A stretch of DNA of 64,000 nucleotides from Eubacteriales bacterium (GTDB taxonomy: Bacteria > Bacillota > Clostridia > Lachnospirales > Lachnospiraceae). Made by a program: the position numbers and the translations under genes. The notes beneath the pieces were generated by a model. That model was not told the DNA's origin and did not search any database. It worked only from the letters and a program-made list of their open reading frames with translations. The DNA is taken from the NCBI GenBank assembly GCA_030524545.1, contig JAUNGM010000008.1, forward strand, positions 1 through 64,000, written 5' to 3'. The first letter of the stretch is position 1; each line of letters begins with the position of its first letter. Positions 25,956 through 33,971 of this stretch are shown here, one piece after another.

Positions 25956-26168
25956 ATGAATCTGACCGATGCTCAGGAAGGAAAAGAGTATATCATTAAG
26001 CAGATTGCAACTGACGATGAGGATTTGAATGCGTTCCTGTTTTCGTTGGGTTGTTACAGCGGAGAGCCTATTACAGTAGTATCCCGCTTGAATAATAGCT
26101 GCGTCGTTTCCATTAAAGACGGCAGATATAACATCGACAATCAGTTAGCATCAGCGATCTTAATCTAA
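25956..26168 (+). CDS. feoA: FeoA ferrous iron transport accessory protein
   Basis: This 70-residue SH3-like protein shows a typical FeoA pattern: an initial LTDAQEGKEYIIKQI strand region, then LFSLGCYSGEPITVVSR and a closing YNIDNQLASAILI. FeoA proteins bind FeoB or its GTPase domain and are needed for Fe(II) uptake. ATG 25956 is preferred to ATG 25947 because AAAGGTGG lies 9 bases before it. Its stop lies within a terminator-like hairpin that separates it from feoB. Confidence 0.88.
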   Translation: MNLTDAQEGKEYIIKQIATDDEDLNAFLFSLGCYSGEPITVVSRLNNSCVVSIKDGRYNIDNQLASAILI

Positions 26169-26200
26169 AGGATTAAGCGCTGATGGCAGCTGTTTTTTTT
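26149..26200 (+). terminator. Hairpin with T-tract between feoA and feoB
   Basis: CATCAGCG (26149-26156) pairs with CGCTGATG (26178-26185), an inner TTAATC/GATTAA extends the stem, and nine T follow at 26192-26200 after a 6-base spacer. The stem begins in the last codons of feoA. It could end part of the transcripts so that FeoA is made in excess over FeoB. Confidence 0.65.
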
Positions 26201-26210
26201 AGGTAATCGA

Positions 26211-26229
26211 TTAGCAAAAACTAACTTTT
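26211..26229. promoter_or_regulatory. Second feo operator-like site before feoB
   Basis: TTAGCAAAAACTAAC (26211-26225) has the same TTAG-N6-YTAA plan as the site in the feoA promoter, and AACTTTT follows. It lies 55 bases before feoB. No good separate promoter is seen, so it may mark an old or weak internal control point. Confidence 0.4.
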
Positions 26230-26283
26230 GCGTGTGTTTGATTTTCAGAGAGCACTTAGAAAAAATAAGGAGGAGGATTTATC

Positions 26284-28281
26284 ATGAGAATTGCTTTTGC
26301 TGGTAATCCGAATAGCGGTAAAACTACCATGTACAATGCACTTACCGGCAGAAATGAAAGGGTCGGTAACTGGGCTGGTGTTACCGTTGAAAAGAAAGAG
26401 AGCCCTATTAAGAAAACATATTACGACGGTAATGAGGAACTGATTGCAGTAGACCTTCCCGGTGCTTATTCCATGTCTCCCTTCACTTCAGAAGAGAGCA
26501 TTACAAGTGGCTATGTAAAAAATGAGAATCCGGATGCGATCATTAACATTGTGGATGCTACCAACTTAAGCCGAAGCCTGTTTTTTACCACACAGCTGTT
26601 AGAGCTTGGCGTTCCTGTAGTTGTAGCGCTGAATAAGAGCGATATCAATGAGAAGAAGGGAACGAAGATTGACGAAAAGGATCTGTCAGCAAAGCTGGGC
26701 TGTCCGGTTGTAAAGACCGTTTCCACTTCTGCAAGCGGACTCGCTGAGGTTGTAAAAGCTGCTGCCGGATTGAAAGGAAAAGGCCAGAAGGCTCCTTACG
26801 TTCAGGGCAATATTGACCTGACCAGCAAGGCGGAGGTTGAGACTGCTGACCGTAAGCGTTTTGAATTTGTAAATAAGATTGTTGCCAAGGTTGAGAAACG
26901 TCAGGTTCTGACCAAGGAGAAAAATTCTCAGGATAAGATTGATGCCGTTCTGACCAATCCGATTGGCGGACTGCTGATCTTTGCAGTTGTAATGTTCCTG
27001 GTGTTCCAGATTTCCCAGGCATGGGTCGGCCCATGGATCGCCGATCTTCTGGTAGGATGGATCGAAAGCTTCCAGGAAACAGCAGGCGGCTGGATGGAAA
27101 ATGCAGCACCGTTCCTGCAGGCTCTTATCGTTGACGGTATCATCGGCGGTGTAGGTGCAGTTGTCGGTTTCCTGCCTCTCGTTATGGTTATGTATTTCCT
27201 GATCGCTCTTCTGGAGGATTGTGGTTACATGGCTCGTGCTACGGTTGTCCTGGATCCTATTTTCAAGAAAGTAGGTCTTTCCGGAAAATCTGTTATCCCG
27301 TTTGTTATCGGTACCGGATGTGCGATTCCCGGTGTTATGGCATGCCGTACGATCCGTAATGAGCGTGAGCGCAGAGCTACCGCAATGCTGACACCTTTCA
27401 TGCCGTGCGGTGCGAAACTTCCGGTTATTGCATTGTTTGCAGGCGCATTTTTCTCAGATGCTTCCTGGGTTGGTACACTGATGTATTTTGTAGGTATCGT
27501 TCTGATCCTGCTTTGTGCTCTGCTGGTGAATAAGCTGGCCGGCTATAAGGTAAGAAAATCCTTCTTTATCATTGAGCTGCCTGAGTATAAAGTTCCGAGC
27601 CTGAAACGCGCAACTCTTTCCATGTGTGCACGCGGCTGGGCATACATTGTAAAAGCCGGTACGATCATTCTGGTGTGCAACACGGTTGTGCAGATCATGC
27701 AGAGCTTTAACTGGAGCTTCCAGCTTGTGGAAGAGGGTATGGAGAATACCTCCATTCTGGCCTCCATCGCAAATCCTGTTGCTTATCTGCTCATTCCGAT
27801 CGTTGGCTTCCATGCATGGCAGCTTGCGGCAGCAGCAGTTACCGGTTTCATTGCAAAAGAAAATGTTGTAGGTACCCTGGCTGTATGCTATGGTGTAACG
27901 AATTTCATTGATACGGAAGAACTGGCCCTGGTAGGCGGCGGAGCAGAAGTTGCTACGATTTTTGCCCTGACCAAGGTTGCGGCTCTGGCTTACCTGATGT
28001 TTAACCTGTTTACCCCTCCGTGCTTCGCTGCAATCGGTGCTATGCACTCTGAGATTAAGAGCGGCAAGTGGCTGCTGGGCGGTATCTGCCTGCAGTTAGG
28101 CGTTGGCTATACCGTAGGCTTCCTGGTATACCAGATCGGTACTCTGGTTACCACCGGTTCTTTCGGCGGCGGTTTCGTACCTGGCCTGATCGCTGTTGCA
28201 GTGATGGTTGCTGTCGTTGTTTATCTGATTCAGAGGACAAACAGAGGTCTGGCTGCCGAATATGCCCTGAGCAGTAAGTAG
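26284..28281 (+). CDS. feoB: Ferrous iron transporter FeoB
   Basis: The 665-residue membrane GTPase imports Fe(II). The N-terminal G domain has G1 GNPNSGKTT (7-15), the switch region with WAGVTVEKK, G3 DLPGAYSMSPF and G4 NKSD. A helical linker follows to about residue 215. The membrane part has two Gate domains with the metal-path Cys motifs GTGCAIPGVMACRT and MPCGAKLPV. It lacks a long C-terminal Cys tail, which here may be provided by the Cys-rich protein encoded next. The ribosome site is AAGGAGGAGG. Confidence 0.96.
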   Translation: MRIAFAGNPNSGKTTMYNALTGRNERVGNWAGVTVEKKESPIKKTYYDGNEELIAVDLPGAYSMSPFTSEESITSGYVKNENPDAIINIVDATNLSRSLFFTTQLLELGVPVVVALNKSDINEKKGTKIDEKDLSAKLGCPVVKTVSTSASGLAEVVKAAAGLKGKGQKAPYVQGNIDLTSKAEVETADRKRFEFVNKIVAKVEKRQVLTKEKNSQDKIDAVLTNPIGGLLIFAVVMFLVFQISQAWVGPWIADLLVGWIESFQETAGGWMENAAPFLQALIVDGIIGGVGAVVGFLPLVMVMYFLIALLEDCGYMARATVVLDPIFKKVGLSGKSVIPFVIGTGCAIPGVMACRTIRNERERRATAMLTPFMPCGAKLPVIALFAGAFFSDASWVGTLMYFVGIVLILLCALLVNKLAGYKVRKSFFIIELPEYKVPSLKRATLSMCARGWAYIVKAGTIILVCNTVVQIMQSFNWSFQLVEEGMENTSILASIANPVAYLLIPIVGFHAWQLAAAAVTGFIAKENVVGTLAVCYGVTNFIDTEELALVGGGAEVATIFALTKVAALAYLMFNLFTPPCFAAIGAMHSEIKSGKWLLGGICLQLGVGYTVGFLVYQIGTLVTTGSFGGGFVPGLIAVAVMVAVVVYLIQRTNRGLAAEYALSSK

Positions 28282-28305
28282 GAGTACATATAAGGAGTGT
28301 TTCGT

Positions 28306-28506
28306 ATGATTAATTTTATCATTGTTATAATACTTGTAGCAGCCGTTGGTTCGGCGCTGGCGTATATCATCAAGTGCAAAAAGAATGGAAAATGTGTTGG
28401 CTGCCCTGATGCGAACAATTGTAGTTCCTGCGGCCATGCGGGGAACTCCGTTTCCCCATGCAGCGGATCATGCACAGGCTGCGGTTGTCATACGAATGCA
28501 AAATAA
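28306..28506 (+). CDS. FeoB-associated Cys-rich membrane protein
   Basis: The 66-residue protein has one N-terminal helix (INFIIVIILVAAVGSALAYII) followed by a Cys-rich tail with the spacing CKKNGKCVGCPDANNCSSC and CSGSCTGCGC. This family regularly follows feoB in Clostridia and may bind or deliver iron at the membrane; the exact role is not established. ATG 28306 follows AAGGAG by 8 bases. It is the last gene of the feo unit and precedes a two-way terminator. Confidence 0.85.
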   Translation: MINFIIVIILVAAVGSALAYIIKCKKNGKCVGCPDANNCSSCGHAGNSVSPCSGSCTGCGCHTNAK

Positions 28507-28535
28507 TACATTTATATGATGTGAAATTTCTATAT

Positions 28536-28584
28536 AAAAGAAGAGGGAATCGGCCATTCTGTGACGGCAATTCCCTCTTCTTTT
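28536..28584. terminator. Bidirectional terminator after the feo unit
   Basis: AAAAGAAGAGGGAAT (28536-28550) has its exact reverse complement at 28570-28584. The A-rich and T-rich ends let it work in both directions, ending the feo unit and the convergent HMA gene. Confidence 0.88.
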
Positions 28585-28600
28585 GTATTTCTATTCTTTT

Positions 28601-28969
28601 TTACGGTTGTGTGGATCCCTCTTTTATTTCAGTCACTTTGTAACCGGCCTTTTCAATGGCATCCCTGATGATCTCATTACTGACCGGGCGTTCCAGAGAA
28701 ACAATTACCTGCCCCTTTTTCAGCTTTACAAGAGCAGATGCCCCGTCAATAGAATTCACAGCTTCCATGACTCTGTTTACACAATGCTGGCAGCTCATTC
28801 CTTCTACGGTAAACGTTTTCCTGCCGACAACGGTATTCAGCTTTTTCATGCGTGCTTTGTATGTACCTCCGCCGCAGCATCCTCCTTCACCGCGGAAATG
28901 CTTTATGCTTGACCGCAGGCCAAAATAGAGCACCACAACCAGAATCCCTACTATAATATAATTACTCAC
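28601..28969 (-). CDS. Membrane-anchored heavy-metal-associated (HMA) protein
   Basis: The 122-residue protein has an N-terminal membrane helix (residues 3-19), a short basic part with GGCCGGGTY, and a C-terminal HMA/CopZ-like ferredoxin fold. The metal motif GMSCQHC is followed by the usual RVMEAVNSIDGASALVKLKKGQVIV and GYKVTEI segments. Soluble CopZ carries Cu(I); tethering to the membrane and the extra Cys pair set this protein apart. It is convergent with the feo genes, and its promoter is followed by a GTTAGT motif like that of feoA, so linked metal control is possible. Confidence 0.85.
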   Translation of the reverse strand: MSNYIIVGILVVVLYFGLRSSIKHFRGEGGCCGGGTYKARMKKLNTVVGRKTFTVEGMSCQHCVNRVMEAVNSIDGASALVKLKKGQVIVSLERPVSNEIIRDAIEKAGYKVTEIKEGSTQP

Positions 28970-29013
28970 ACCAAATCTCCTTTCTGAATGTCTTCACAAC
29001 ATAGTTTATGGTC

Positions 29014-29050
29014 ACTAACTTAAGTATAACATCCCTCTCATGAAAGTCAA
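29014..29050 (-). promoter_or_regulatory. Promoter of the HMA gene with a GTTAGT motif
   Basis: On the minus strand TTGACT (29050-29045) is 16 bases from TATACT (29028-29023), directly followed by TAAGTTAGT (to 29014). The GTTAGT half site matches the feoA promoter element, but the second half (TAAA) is weak. Confidence 0.5.
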
Positions 29051-29104
29051 TCGTCTGAATAAGAAAAGAAATCTGAATAAAAGTCTTTTTATGTAAAAAC
29101 TATA

Positions 29105-29177
29105 TTGACAACTTTCCTTGTCAATGCTATAGTAGGGATGACAAGGAAAGTTGTCAAAATGACAAAAACTCATGTCA
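29105..29177 (+). promoter_or_regulatory. Promoter with three identical-type palindromic operators
   Basis: TTGACA (29105-29110) and TATAGT (29128-29133) are 17 bases apart. Three 18-base palindromes cover the region. TGACAACTTTCCTTGTCA (29106-29123) lies on the -35 and spacer, TGACAAGGAAAGTTGTCA (29139-29156) on the start region, and TGACAAAAACTCATGTCA (29160-29177) follows. The first two are exact reverse complements of each other. The XRE regulator encoded next is the obvious candidate ligand and would repress itself. Confidence 0.8.
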
Positions 29178-29254
29178 AATCAAATGAGAGGAACTAATTA
29201 AGAAAGGACATAGGAGATGTTCATAAAGATCATGAAAAAATTGTCAGAAAATTA

Positions 29255-29264
29255 GGGGGGGGGG
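29255..29264 (+). repeat. G10 homopolymer at the XRE ribosome binding site
   Basis: Ten G in a row lie 8 bases before the TTG start of the XRE gene and provide its only Shine-Dalgarno-like sequence. A 12-codon reading frame with its own AAGGACATAGGAG site (29217-29255) ends at TAG on the first G. Runs of this length are prone to slippage. Confidence 0.7.
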
Positions 29265-29272
29265 TAGAAGCA

Positions 29273-29488
29273 TTGCCGTTAAACAATCGATTGAAAGAAC
29301 ATCGGGCAAGGCTTGGCATCAACCAGTCGGAGCTTGGGAAAAGAAGCGGCGTTTCCCGGCAGACGATCAGTCTGATCGAAAGAGGCGATTATTCCCCTTC
29401 GGTAACACTGGCGCTGAAGCTTGCCAAAATTTTTAATGTAGCAGTAGAAGATATTTTTTCCTATGAGGAAGACAAGGAGGACGAGTAA
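29273..29488 (+). CDS. XRE-family (Cro/CI-type) helix-turn-helix regulator
   Basis: The 71-residue protein is one HTH domain: NRLKEHRARLGINQSELGKRSGVSRQTISLIERGDYSPSV carries the two key helices, and an acidic tail ends it. Similar short XRE proteins regularly lie before a DUF3169 membrane protein and an ABC-2 transporter. TTG 29273 is the likely start, with the G10 tract as ribosome site; no ATG is available. Its stop overlaps the start of the next gene by one base. The three palindromes upstream are its likely self-operators. Confidence 0.85.
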   Translation: MPLNNRLKEHRARLGINQSELGKRSGVSRQTISLIERGDYSPSVTLALKLAKIFNVAVEDIFSYEEDKEDE

Positions 29489-30276
29489 TGACTGCCACGA
29501 AGAAAAAAATGAATACTTATTTAAAAATGGGCCTGATTCTGATAGCCTGTGTTCTTGCTGGCGCAGCTCTCGGCATTCTGATTGTGACCGTGAACCTGGA
29601 CGGAGTCGGCGGCGGTATGGCTCAGATCGTCACGCTTGTCCGCAGAGGAATCTTTCCGCTCACGCTGATACTTCTTCTGGGAAATACCGCCGTGGGAGAA
29701 GTGACACTGAGAAAAATGCATACTTTAGGTAACCGGCTTTCCGAGGCAGAAGATGAAGAAGGCGACTATCTGGAATTTGCCATGGAAAGGTTAAGTGCTG
29801 TGGCAACTGTCGGAAATACCGTTTTTACTGCCCTGGCGACACTGGTACTTTCCACAGGATATTCTATGGAATATATTGCAGATACGGATGGGAATGAAGG
29901 CAGTTTTCTGCTGGCGGCAATGGTGCTTTATATCATTCTCATGATTTATGGAGGCTACTGGTCTGTCCGTTATGTGAAATACCTGCAGAAAATTTGTCCG
30001 GAAAAATACGGAGACCCAACTTCCCTGAAATTCCAGGAGCAGTGGCTGCAAAGCTGTGATGAAGCAGAACGGGAGATTATTTATCAGGCTTCCTATAAGA
30101 GTTATCTCACAACTACGAAATTCACAGCGCTTCTTCTGATCATTTCCATGCTGTGCCATTTAATCTGGGATACAGGAATCATGGCGGTACTGATGGTTTG
30201 CCTGATGCAGCTTGTGATGACAATATCCTACTGCCGGGCCTGTGTAAAAAAGAAAGGAACAAAACTAAACGTATGA
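29488..30276 (+). CDS. DUF3169-family membrane protein
   Basis: The 262-residue protein has about six to seven helices: one at 10-33, one at 42-62, two at about 110-160 and two near the C-terminus, with a long charged stretch at 165-205 (KYLQKICPEKYGDPTSLKFQEQWL). This fits DUF3169 proteins, whose function is unknown. They occur between an XRE regulator and an ABC transporter, as here. The gene overlaps both neighbours (TAATG and ATGA), so the products are probably made together and may form one complex. Confidence 0.75.
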   Translation: MTATKKKMNTYLKMGLILIACVLAGAALGILIVTVNLDGVGGGMAQIVTLVRRGIFPLTLILLLGNTAVGEVTLRKMHTLGNRLSEAEDEEGDYLEFAMERLSAVATVGNTVFTALATLVLSTGYSMEYIADTDGNEGSFLLAAMVLYIILMIYGGYWSVRYVKYLQKICPEKYGDPTSLKFQEQWLQSCDEAEREIIYQASYKSYLTTTKFTALLLIISMLCHLIWDTGIMAVLMVCLMQLVMTISYCRACVKKKGTKLNV

Positions 30277-31190
30277 AGCTTGAAGTAAAGAATTTAAGAA
30301 AATCATTCGGGGAACAGGAAGTTCTCCATGGTATTTCCTTTTCCGTAGAAAGCGGAAGCGCACTTGGCCTTCTGGGCCGCAATGGTGCAGGGAAGACTAC
30401 GACCATCCGTATTCTGATGGATGTATTTAAAAGCAGCGGCGGTACCGTCCTTATGGATGGGAAGCCTTTTGTTCCGGGAGAATATCAGATCGGGTACCTG
30501 CCGGAAGAAAGAGGTCTTTATCCTAAGAAGACGGTAGGGGAACAGCTTATCTATCTGGGAATGCTCAGGGGCTTAAATGCCAGAGAAGCTAAGACCAATA
30601 TGAAAAAATGGCTGGAGCGCATGGAGGTCTCCGAGTACGAGAACCGTAAGCTGGAAACACTTTCTAAAGGGAACCAGCAGAAAGTACAGCTTGCGCAGAC
30701 ACTTCTCTGCAACCCGGATATTGTGATCCTGGATGAGCCGTTTTCCGGTCTGGATCCGGTAAATTCCCAGATATTGAAAGATGTGATCAAGGAGCAGATT
30801 GAGGAAGGCAGACTGGTGATCTTTTCCAGCCATCAGATGAGCTATGTGGAGGAATTCTGCGAGGAGATTGTCATATTGAACCATGGAGAGGTAGTGCTTT
30901 CCGGTGATCTGAAAGAAATCAAGAGGGAATTCGGGCATGACCGGCTGGTATTGTCCGGTATGGAAGAAGAACCGGAGGAATTGGCCGGACGTCTTAAGGA
31001 TACTTTTTCCGATTTACTGGAAGTGGAAAAGATACAGAAGGAACGAGTCATTATCAGGAAGAAGCAGCCGGAAAATAAGCCGGCGATTCTTCAAAGGCTT
31101 CTGGAACAGGATGTGGATCTGGAATATTTCGGCATGTATGAGCCGTCACTGAACGATATCTTTGTGGAAAAGGCAGGTGATGAAGCATGA
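30273..31190 (+). CDS. ABC transporter ATP-binding protein
   Basis: The 305-residue ATPase has Walker A GRNGAGKTTT, a Q-loop at GYLPEERGLYPKKTV, signature LSKGNQQKVQ, Walker B DIVILDEPFSGLDP and switch His IFSSHQMSYVEE. The GNQ signature and long C-terminal domain are typical of the NatA/YhaQ group. ATG 30273 is chosen because it overlaps the upstream stop in ATGA; the frame opens 120 bases earlier inside DUF3169. The next gene is its permease, also with ATGA overlap. Confidence 0.92.
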   Translation: MKLEVKNLRKSFGEQEVLHGISFSVESGSALGLLGRNGAGKTTTIRILMDVFKSSGGTVLMDGKPFVPGEYQIGYLPEERGLYPKKTVGEQLIYLGMLRGLNAREAKTNMKKWLERMEVSEYENRKLETLSKGNQQKVQLAQTLLCNPDIVILDEPFSGLDPVNSQILKDVIKEQIEEGRLVIFSSHQMSYVEEFCEEIVILNHGEVVLSGDLKEIKREFGHDRLVLSGMEEEPEELAGRLKDTFSDLLEVEKIQKERVIIRKKQPENKPAILQRLLEQDVDLEYFGMYEPSLNDIFVEKAGDEA

Positions 31191-32422
31191 AACAGTTTAT
31201 GACCGTACTGAAATTTGAACTGAACAGTTATTTTAAAAATAAAAGCTTTGTGCTGACTACGCTTTTGCTGGCCGTGGTAATGGCAGGAGCTCTGATCATC
31301 CCTACCTTTATTCCGGGACTTCTGGGGAACGGCGGGAAATCTGCCAGGAGCGAGTCTTCCTCGGAGGAGGAGATGGAGACTCTTGGGATTTATGTACATA
31401 CAGACACGGTGAAGGATGTGGATGCCCTGCTCTCCCTGATGCCTGTGGAGTGGGAAAACTTTAAGGAAGAAGACAGGCTGAAGAGCGCTGTGGAACGAAA
31501 CGTCATAAAAGCCGGATTTATCATCGAGAGTGCGTCTGATGTGACCTATGTAGTAAATAACCTGGCCATCAGTGATGAATATTCTTATATGTTTGAAGAA
31601 GCCCTCAGACTGTATCAGAGACAGCAGTATCTTCTGGATAAGGGACTGTCTCCGGAAGAAGCTGCGGAGGCGGAGAATATGACTGTTTCCGTAACTCCTG
31701 AAATTTTGGGAAAGAACAGTGCAAGGAATTACGGATACACTTATGCGCTGGTGTTCTTTGTCTATATTCTGATTATTTTCTACGGACAGATGATTGCCGT
31801 ATCTGTCACTACGGAAAAGAGCAACCGCGCGATCGAAATTCTGGTCACCAGCGTCAATCCCAACAGCCTGATCTTTGGCAAAGTGCTGGCAGGAGCGATC
31901 GCAGGTGTGGTGCAGGCAGTCCTGATCCTGGGAACCGGCTTTGTATCTTACAATGCGGTGAAGGATGCATGGGGAGGAAAACTGGATTTCCTGTTCCAGA
32001 TACCGTCAAGAGTTCTTGCTGCATATGCTGTCTTTGCGCTGCTGAGCTATCTGCTGTATGCTTTTATTTTCGGAATGCTGGGCGCTATGGTTTCAAAGAC
32101 AGAGGATATCAGCAAAAGTGCCACACCGGTTACGATGATCTATGTGGTATCGTTCCTGATTTCCATGCTGGGAATGACAGACAGTGACAGCCTGCTTATG
32201 AAGGTTGCATCCTTTATTCCCTTTACCTCCGGAAATGCCATGTTTATCCGTGTATCCATGGGAAGCGTTGCTCTGTGGGAAACGATTATTTCGGGAGGAC
32301 TGCTGATTCTGAGCTGTGCAGCAGCAGGAGTCCTTGCGGTGAAGATCTTCCGTTTCGGTACGCTGTATTATGGAAATCCGCTGAAATTTACCGCCGTTTT
32401 GCGGAGAATGCGTCAGCAGTAG
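31187..32422 (+). CDS. ABC-2 type permease (NatB/YhaP-like)
   Basis: The 411-residue protein has one helix near the N-terminus (about 20-45), an extracellular part to about 180, and six C-terminal helices. The segment SVTTEKSNRAIEILVTSVNPNSLIFGKVLAG is the coupling region typical of the NatB/YhaP family. B. subtilis NatAB exports Na+; in related systems the substrate is unknown. It completes a four-gene cassette with XRE, DUF3169 and ATPase. Confidence 0.9.
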   Translation: MKQFMTVLKFELNSYFKNKSFVLTTLLLAVVMAGALIIPTFIPGLLGNGGKSARSESSSEEEMETLGIYVHTDTVKDVDALLSLMPVEWENFKEEDRLKSAVERNVIKAGFIIESASDVTYVVNNLAISDEYSYMFEEALRLYQRQQYLLDKGLSPEEAAEAENMTVSVTPEILGKNSARNYGYTYALVFFVYILIIFYGQMIAVSVTTEKSNRAIEILVTSVNPNSLIFGKVLAGAIAGVVQAVLILGTGFVSYNAVKDAWGGKLDFLFQIPSRVLAAYAVFALLSYLLYAFIFGMLGAMVSKTEDISKSATPVTMIYVVSFLISMLGMTDSDSLLMKVASFIPFTSGNAMFIRVSMGSVALWETIISGGLLILSCAAAGVLAVKIFRFGTLYYGNPLKFTAVLRRMRQQ

Positions 32423-32478
32423 TCCGGAATCAATTATGCATAAATTTGGAGAATCCGTATATTCTAATAAAAACGGCG

Positions 32479-32511
32479 AAAAAGGTGGATGGTTTGTCAT
32501 TCACCTTTTTT
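32479..32511 (+). terminator. Terminator of the XRE/DUF3169/ABC cassette
   Basis: AAAAAGGTGGATG (32479-32491) pairs with CATTCACCTTTTT (32499-32511) with one mismatch, and the T-run is part of the 3' arm. Confidence 0.8.
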
Positions 32512-32541
32512 GACGAAAGAGAATAGACGGAGGGATTTTAT

Positions 32542-32976
32542 ATGTGGGGTATTCTTGTTGCATTACTGTCAGGTGCATTGATGAGCGTACAGGGCGTGTT
32601 TAATACCGAGGTAACGAAGCAAAGCAGTTTGTGGGTATCTACGGGATGGGTACAGCTTTCTGCTTTCCTGGTGTGTGTGCTTGCATGGCTCTTTACGGGG
32701 AGGGACAGCATAGGCGCTTTATGGCAGGTGGAGAATAAGTATACGCTTCTCGGCGGCGTGATCGGTGCATTTATCACGATCACGGTAATTCAGAGTATAA
32801 GTGCCCTGGGCCCGGCGAAATCTGCCATGCTGATTGTGATCGCTCAGTTGATCGTGGCTTATGTGATTGAACTTTTTGGAATGTTCGGGGTGGATAAGGC
32901 GCCGTTTGAGTGGAGAAAAGTTCTGGGGATGCTGATTGCCATTGCGGGCATCGTAATTTTCAAATGGGAAAGATAA
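32542..32976 (+). CDS. YdcZ-type DMT transporter
   Basis: The 144-residue protein has about five helices and the features of the short DMT_YdcZ family: an N-terminal GALMSVQGVFNTEVTK, then TTLLGG-like YTLLGGVIGAFITITVIQSISALGPAKSAML, and a last helix ending IAIAGIVIFKW. These half-size proteins work as dimers or pairs, with mostly unknown substrates. The ribosome site is GGAGGGA. It appears monocistronic. Confidence 0.85.
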   Translation: MWGILVALLSGALMSVQGVFNTEVTKQSSLWVSTGWVQLSAFLVCVLAWLFTGRDSIGALWQVENKYTLLGGVIGAFITITVIQSISALGPAKSAMLIVIAQLIVAYVIELFGMFGVDKAPFEWRKVLGMLIAIAGIVIFKWER

Positions 32977-33141
32977 GAAGCTGCAGAACAGGCTGAGGAT
33001 AAACTGCTATCATAAGAATCCTATAAAAATAAGAATTGCTATTGTAAAATTTGTAATAATTCGTTAAAATAAAACAAGGTTCTGTATGAGAAACGGGGAG
33101 CTTACCGCCGGAAAAAAGGCAAAGGAGCAAACCGAAGAACT

Positions 33142-33960
33142 ATGAAAAATGTAACAGGAAATTTTTGGCGGGCATGTATGCTGGTACTGGCCGGAAGTAT
33201 TTTAGCTCTGATACTTTTGACGGAATCAGGATGCGGGAGCCGGGAGGCGGAATTCCTGAAGAAGGATATGCAGAGTGAGACGGCAGCTTCGGAGGATGAC
33301 GCAGAAAGTGAGGAGAAATCTTCGGAGCATGGGAAACAGACTGAGAAGGAACTGACCGGAGACAGTCCGCAGACCGATGTGGAACCAGCGGGAGGGAGCC
33401 GGCAGAATGAACCGGAACCGTCCGGAAGCGGCATGCAGAATGAACCGGAATTTTCAGGAGACGGCGTACAGCCGAAGGCTTCGATTTATGTTGATGTGTG
33501 CGGAGCCGTAGCCAGTCCGGGGGTTTATGAACTGGAAGCAGAAAGCCGTGTATTTCAGGCAATTGATGCTGCAGGGGGCCTGTTGGCTGATGCTGCGGGG
33601 GAATATGTGAACCGTGCCGGATACCTTGAAGACGGTCAGCAGATTTATATTCCGACCAGAGAGGAAGCGGAGAACCATCCTTCACTGCTGAGCCCTTTGG
33701 AACAGAACCTGTCTGCCGGAAATACAGGCAGCAGCAGTTCAGACACCGGATCGTCAGAAGCATCGGGCAAGATCAATCTGAATACCGCAGATGAAGCAGC
33801 TCTGACCACTCTTACGGGAATCGGAGCATCCAAAGCACAGGCAATCCTGGCGTACAGGGAAGAACACGGCGGATTTTCCGCAATCGAGGAAATTTTGAAT
33901 GTACCCGGAATTAAGGAGGGGACATTCGTGAAGATAAAAGACAACATAGCAGTAGAATAA
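33142..33960 (+). CDS. comEA: ComEA-like DNA-binding protein
   Basis: The 272-residue protein has an N-terminal membrane anchor (about 12-30), then an acidic low-complexity linker. An SLBB domain follows (IYVDVCGAVASPGVYELEAESRVFQAI to GQQIYIP), and a C-terminal helix-hairpin-helix pair reads KINLNTADEAALTTLTGIGASKAQAILAYRE and VPGIKEGTF. ComEA binds double-stranded DNA outside the membrane during uptake. The linker is longer than in B. subtilis. Unlike B. subtilis, comEC is not next: two-component and GerMN genes lie between. The start has only a distant GGAG, so it is less sure than the rest. Confidence 0.9.
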   Translation: MKNVTGNFWRACMLVLAGSILALILLTESGCGSREAEFLKKDMQSETAASEDDAESEEKSSEHGKQTEKELTGDSPQTDVEPAGGSRQNEPEPSGSGMQNEPEFSGDGVQPKASIYVDVCGAVASPGVYELEAESRVFQAIDAAGGLLADAAGEYVNRAGYLEDGQQIYIPTREEAENHPSLLSPLEQNLSAGNTGSSSSDTGSSEASGKINLNTADEAALTTLTGIGASKAQAILAYREEHGGFSAIEEILNVPGIKEGTFVKIKDNIAVE

Positions 33961-33971
33961 GGAGAACATGA

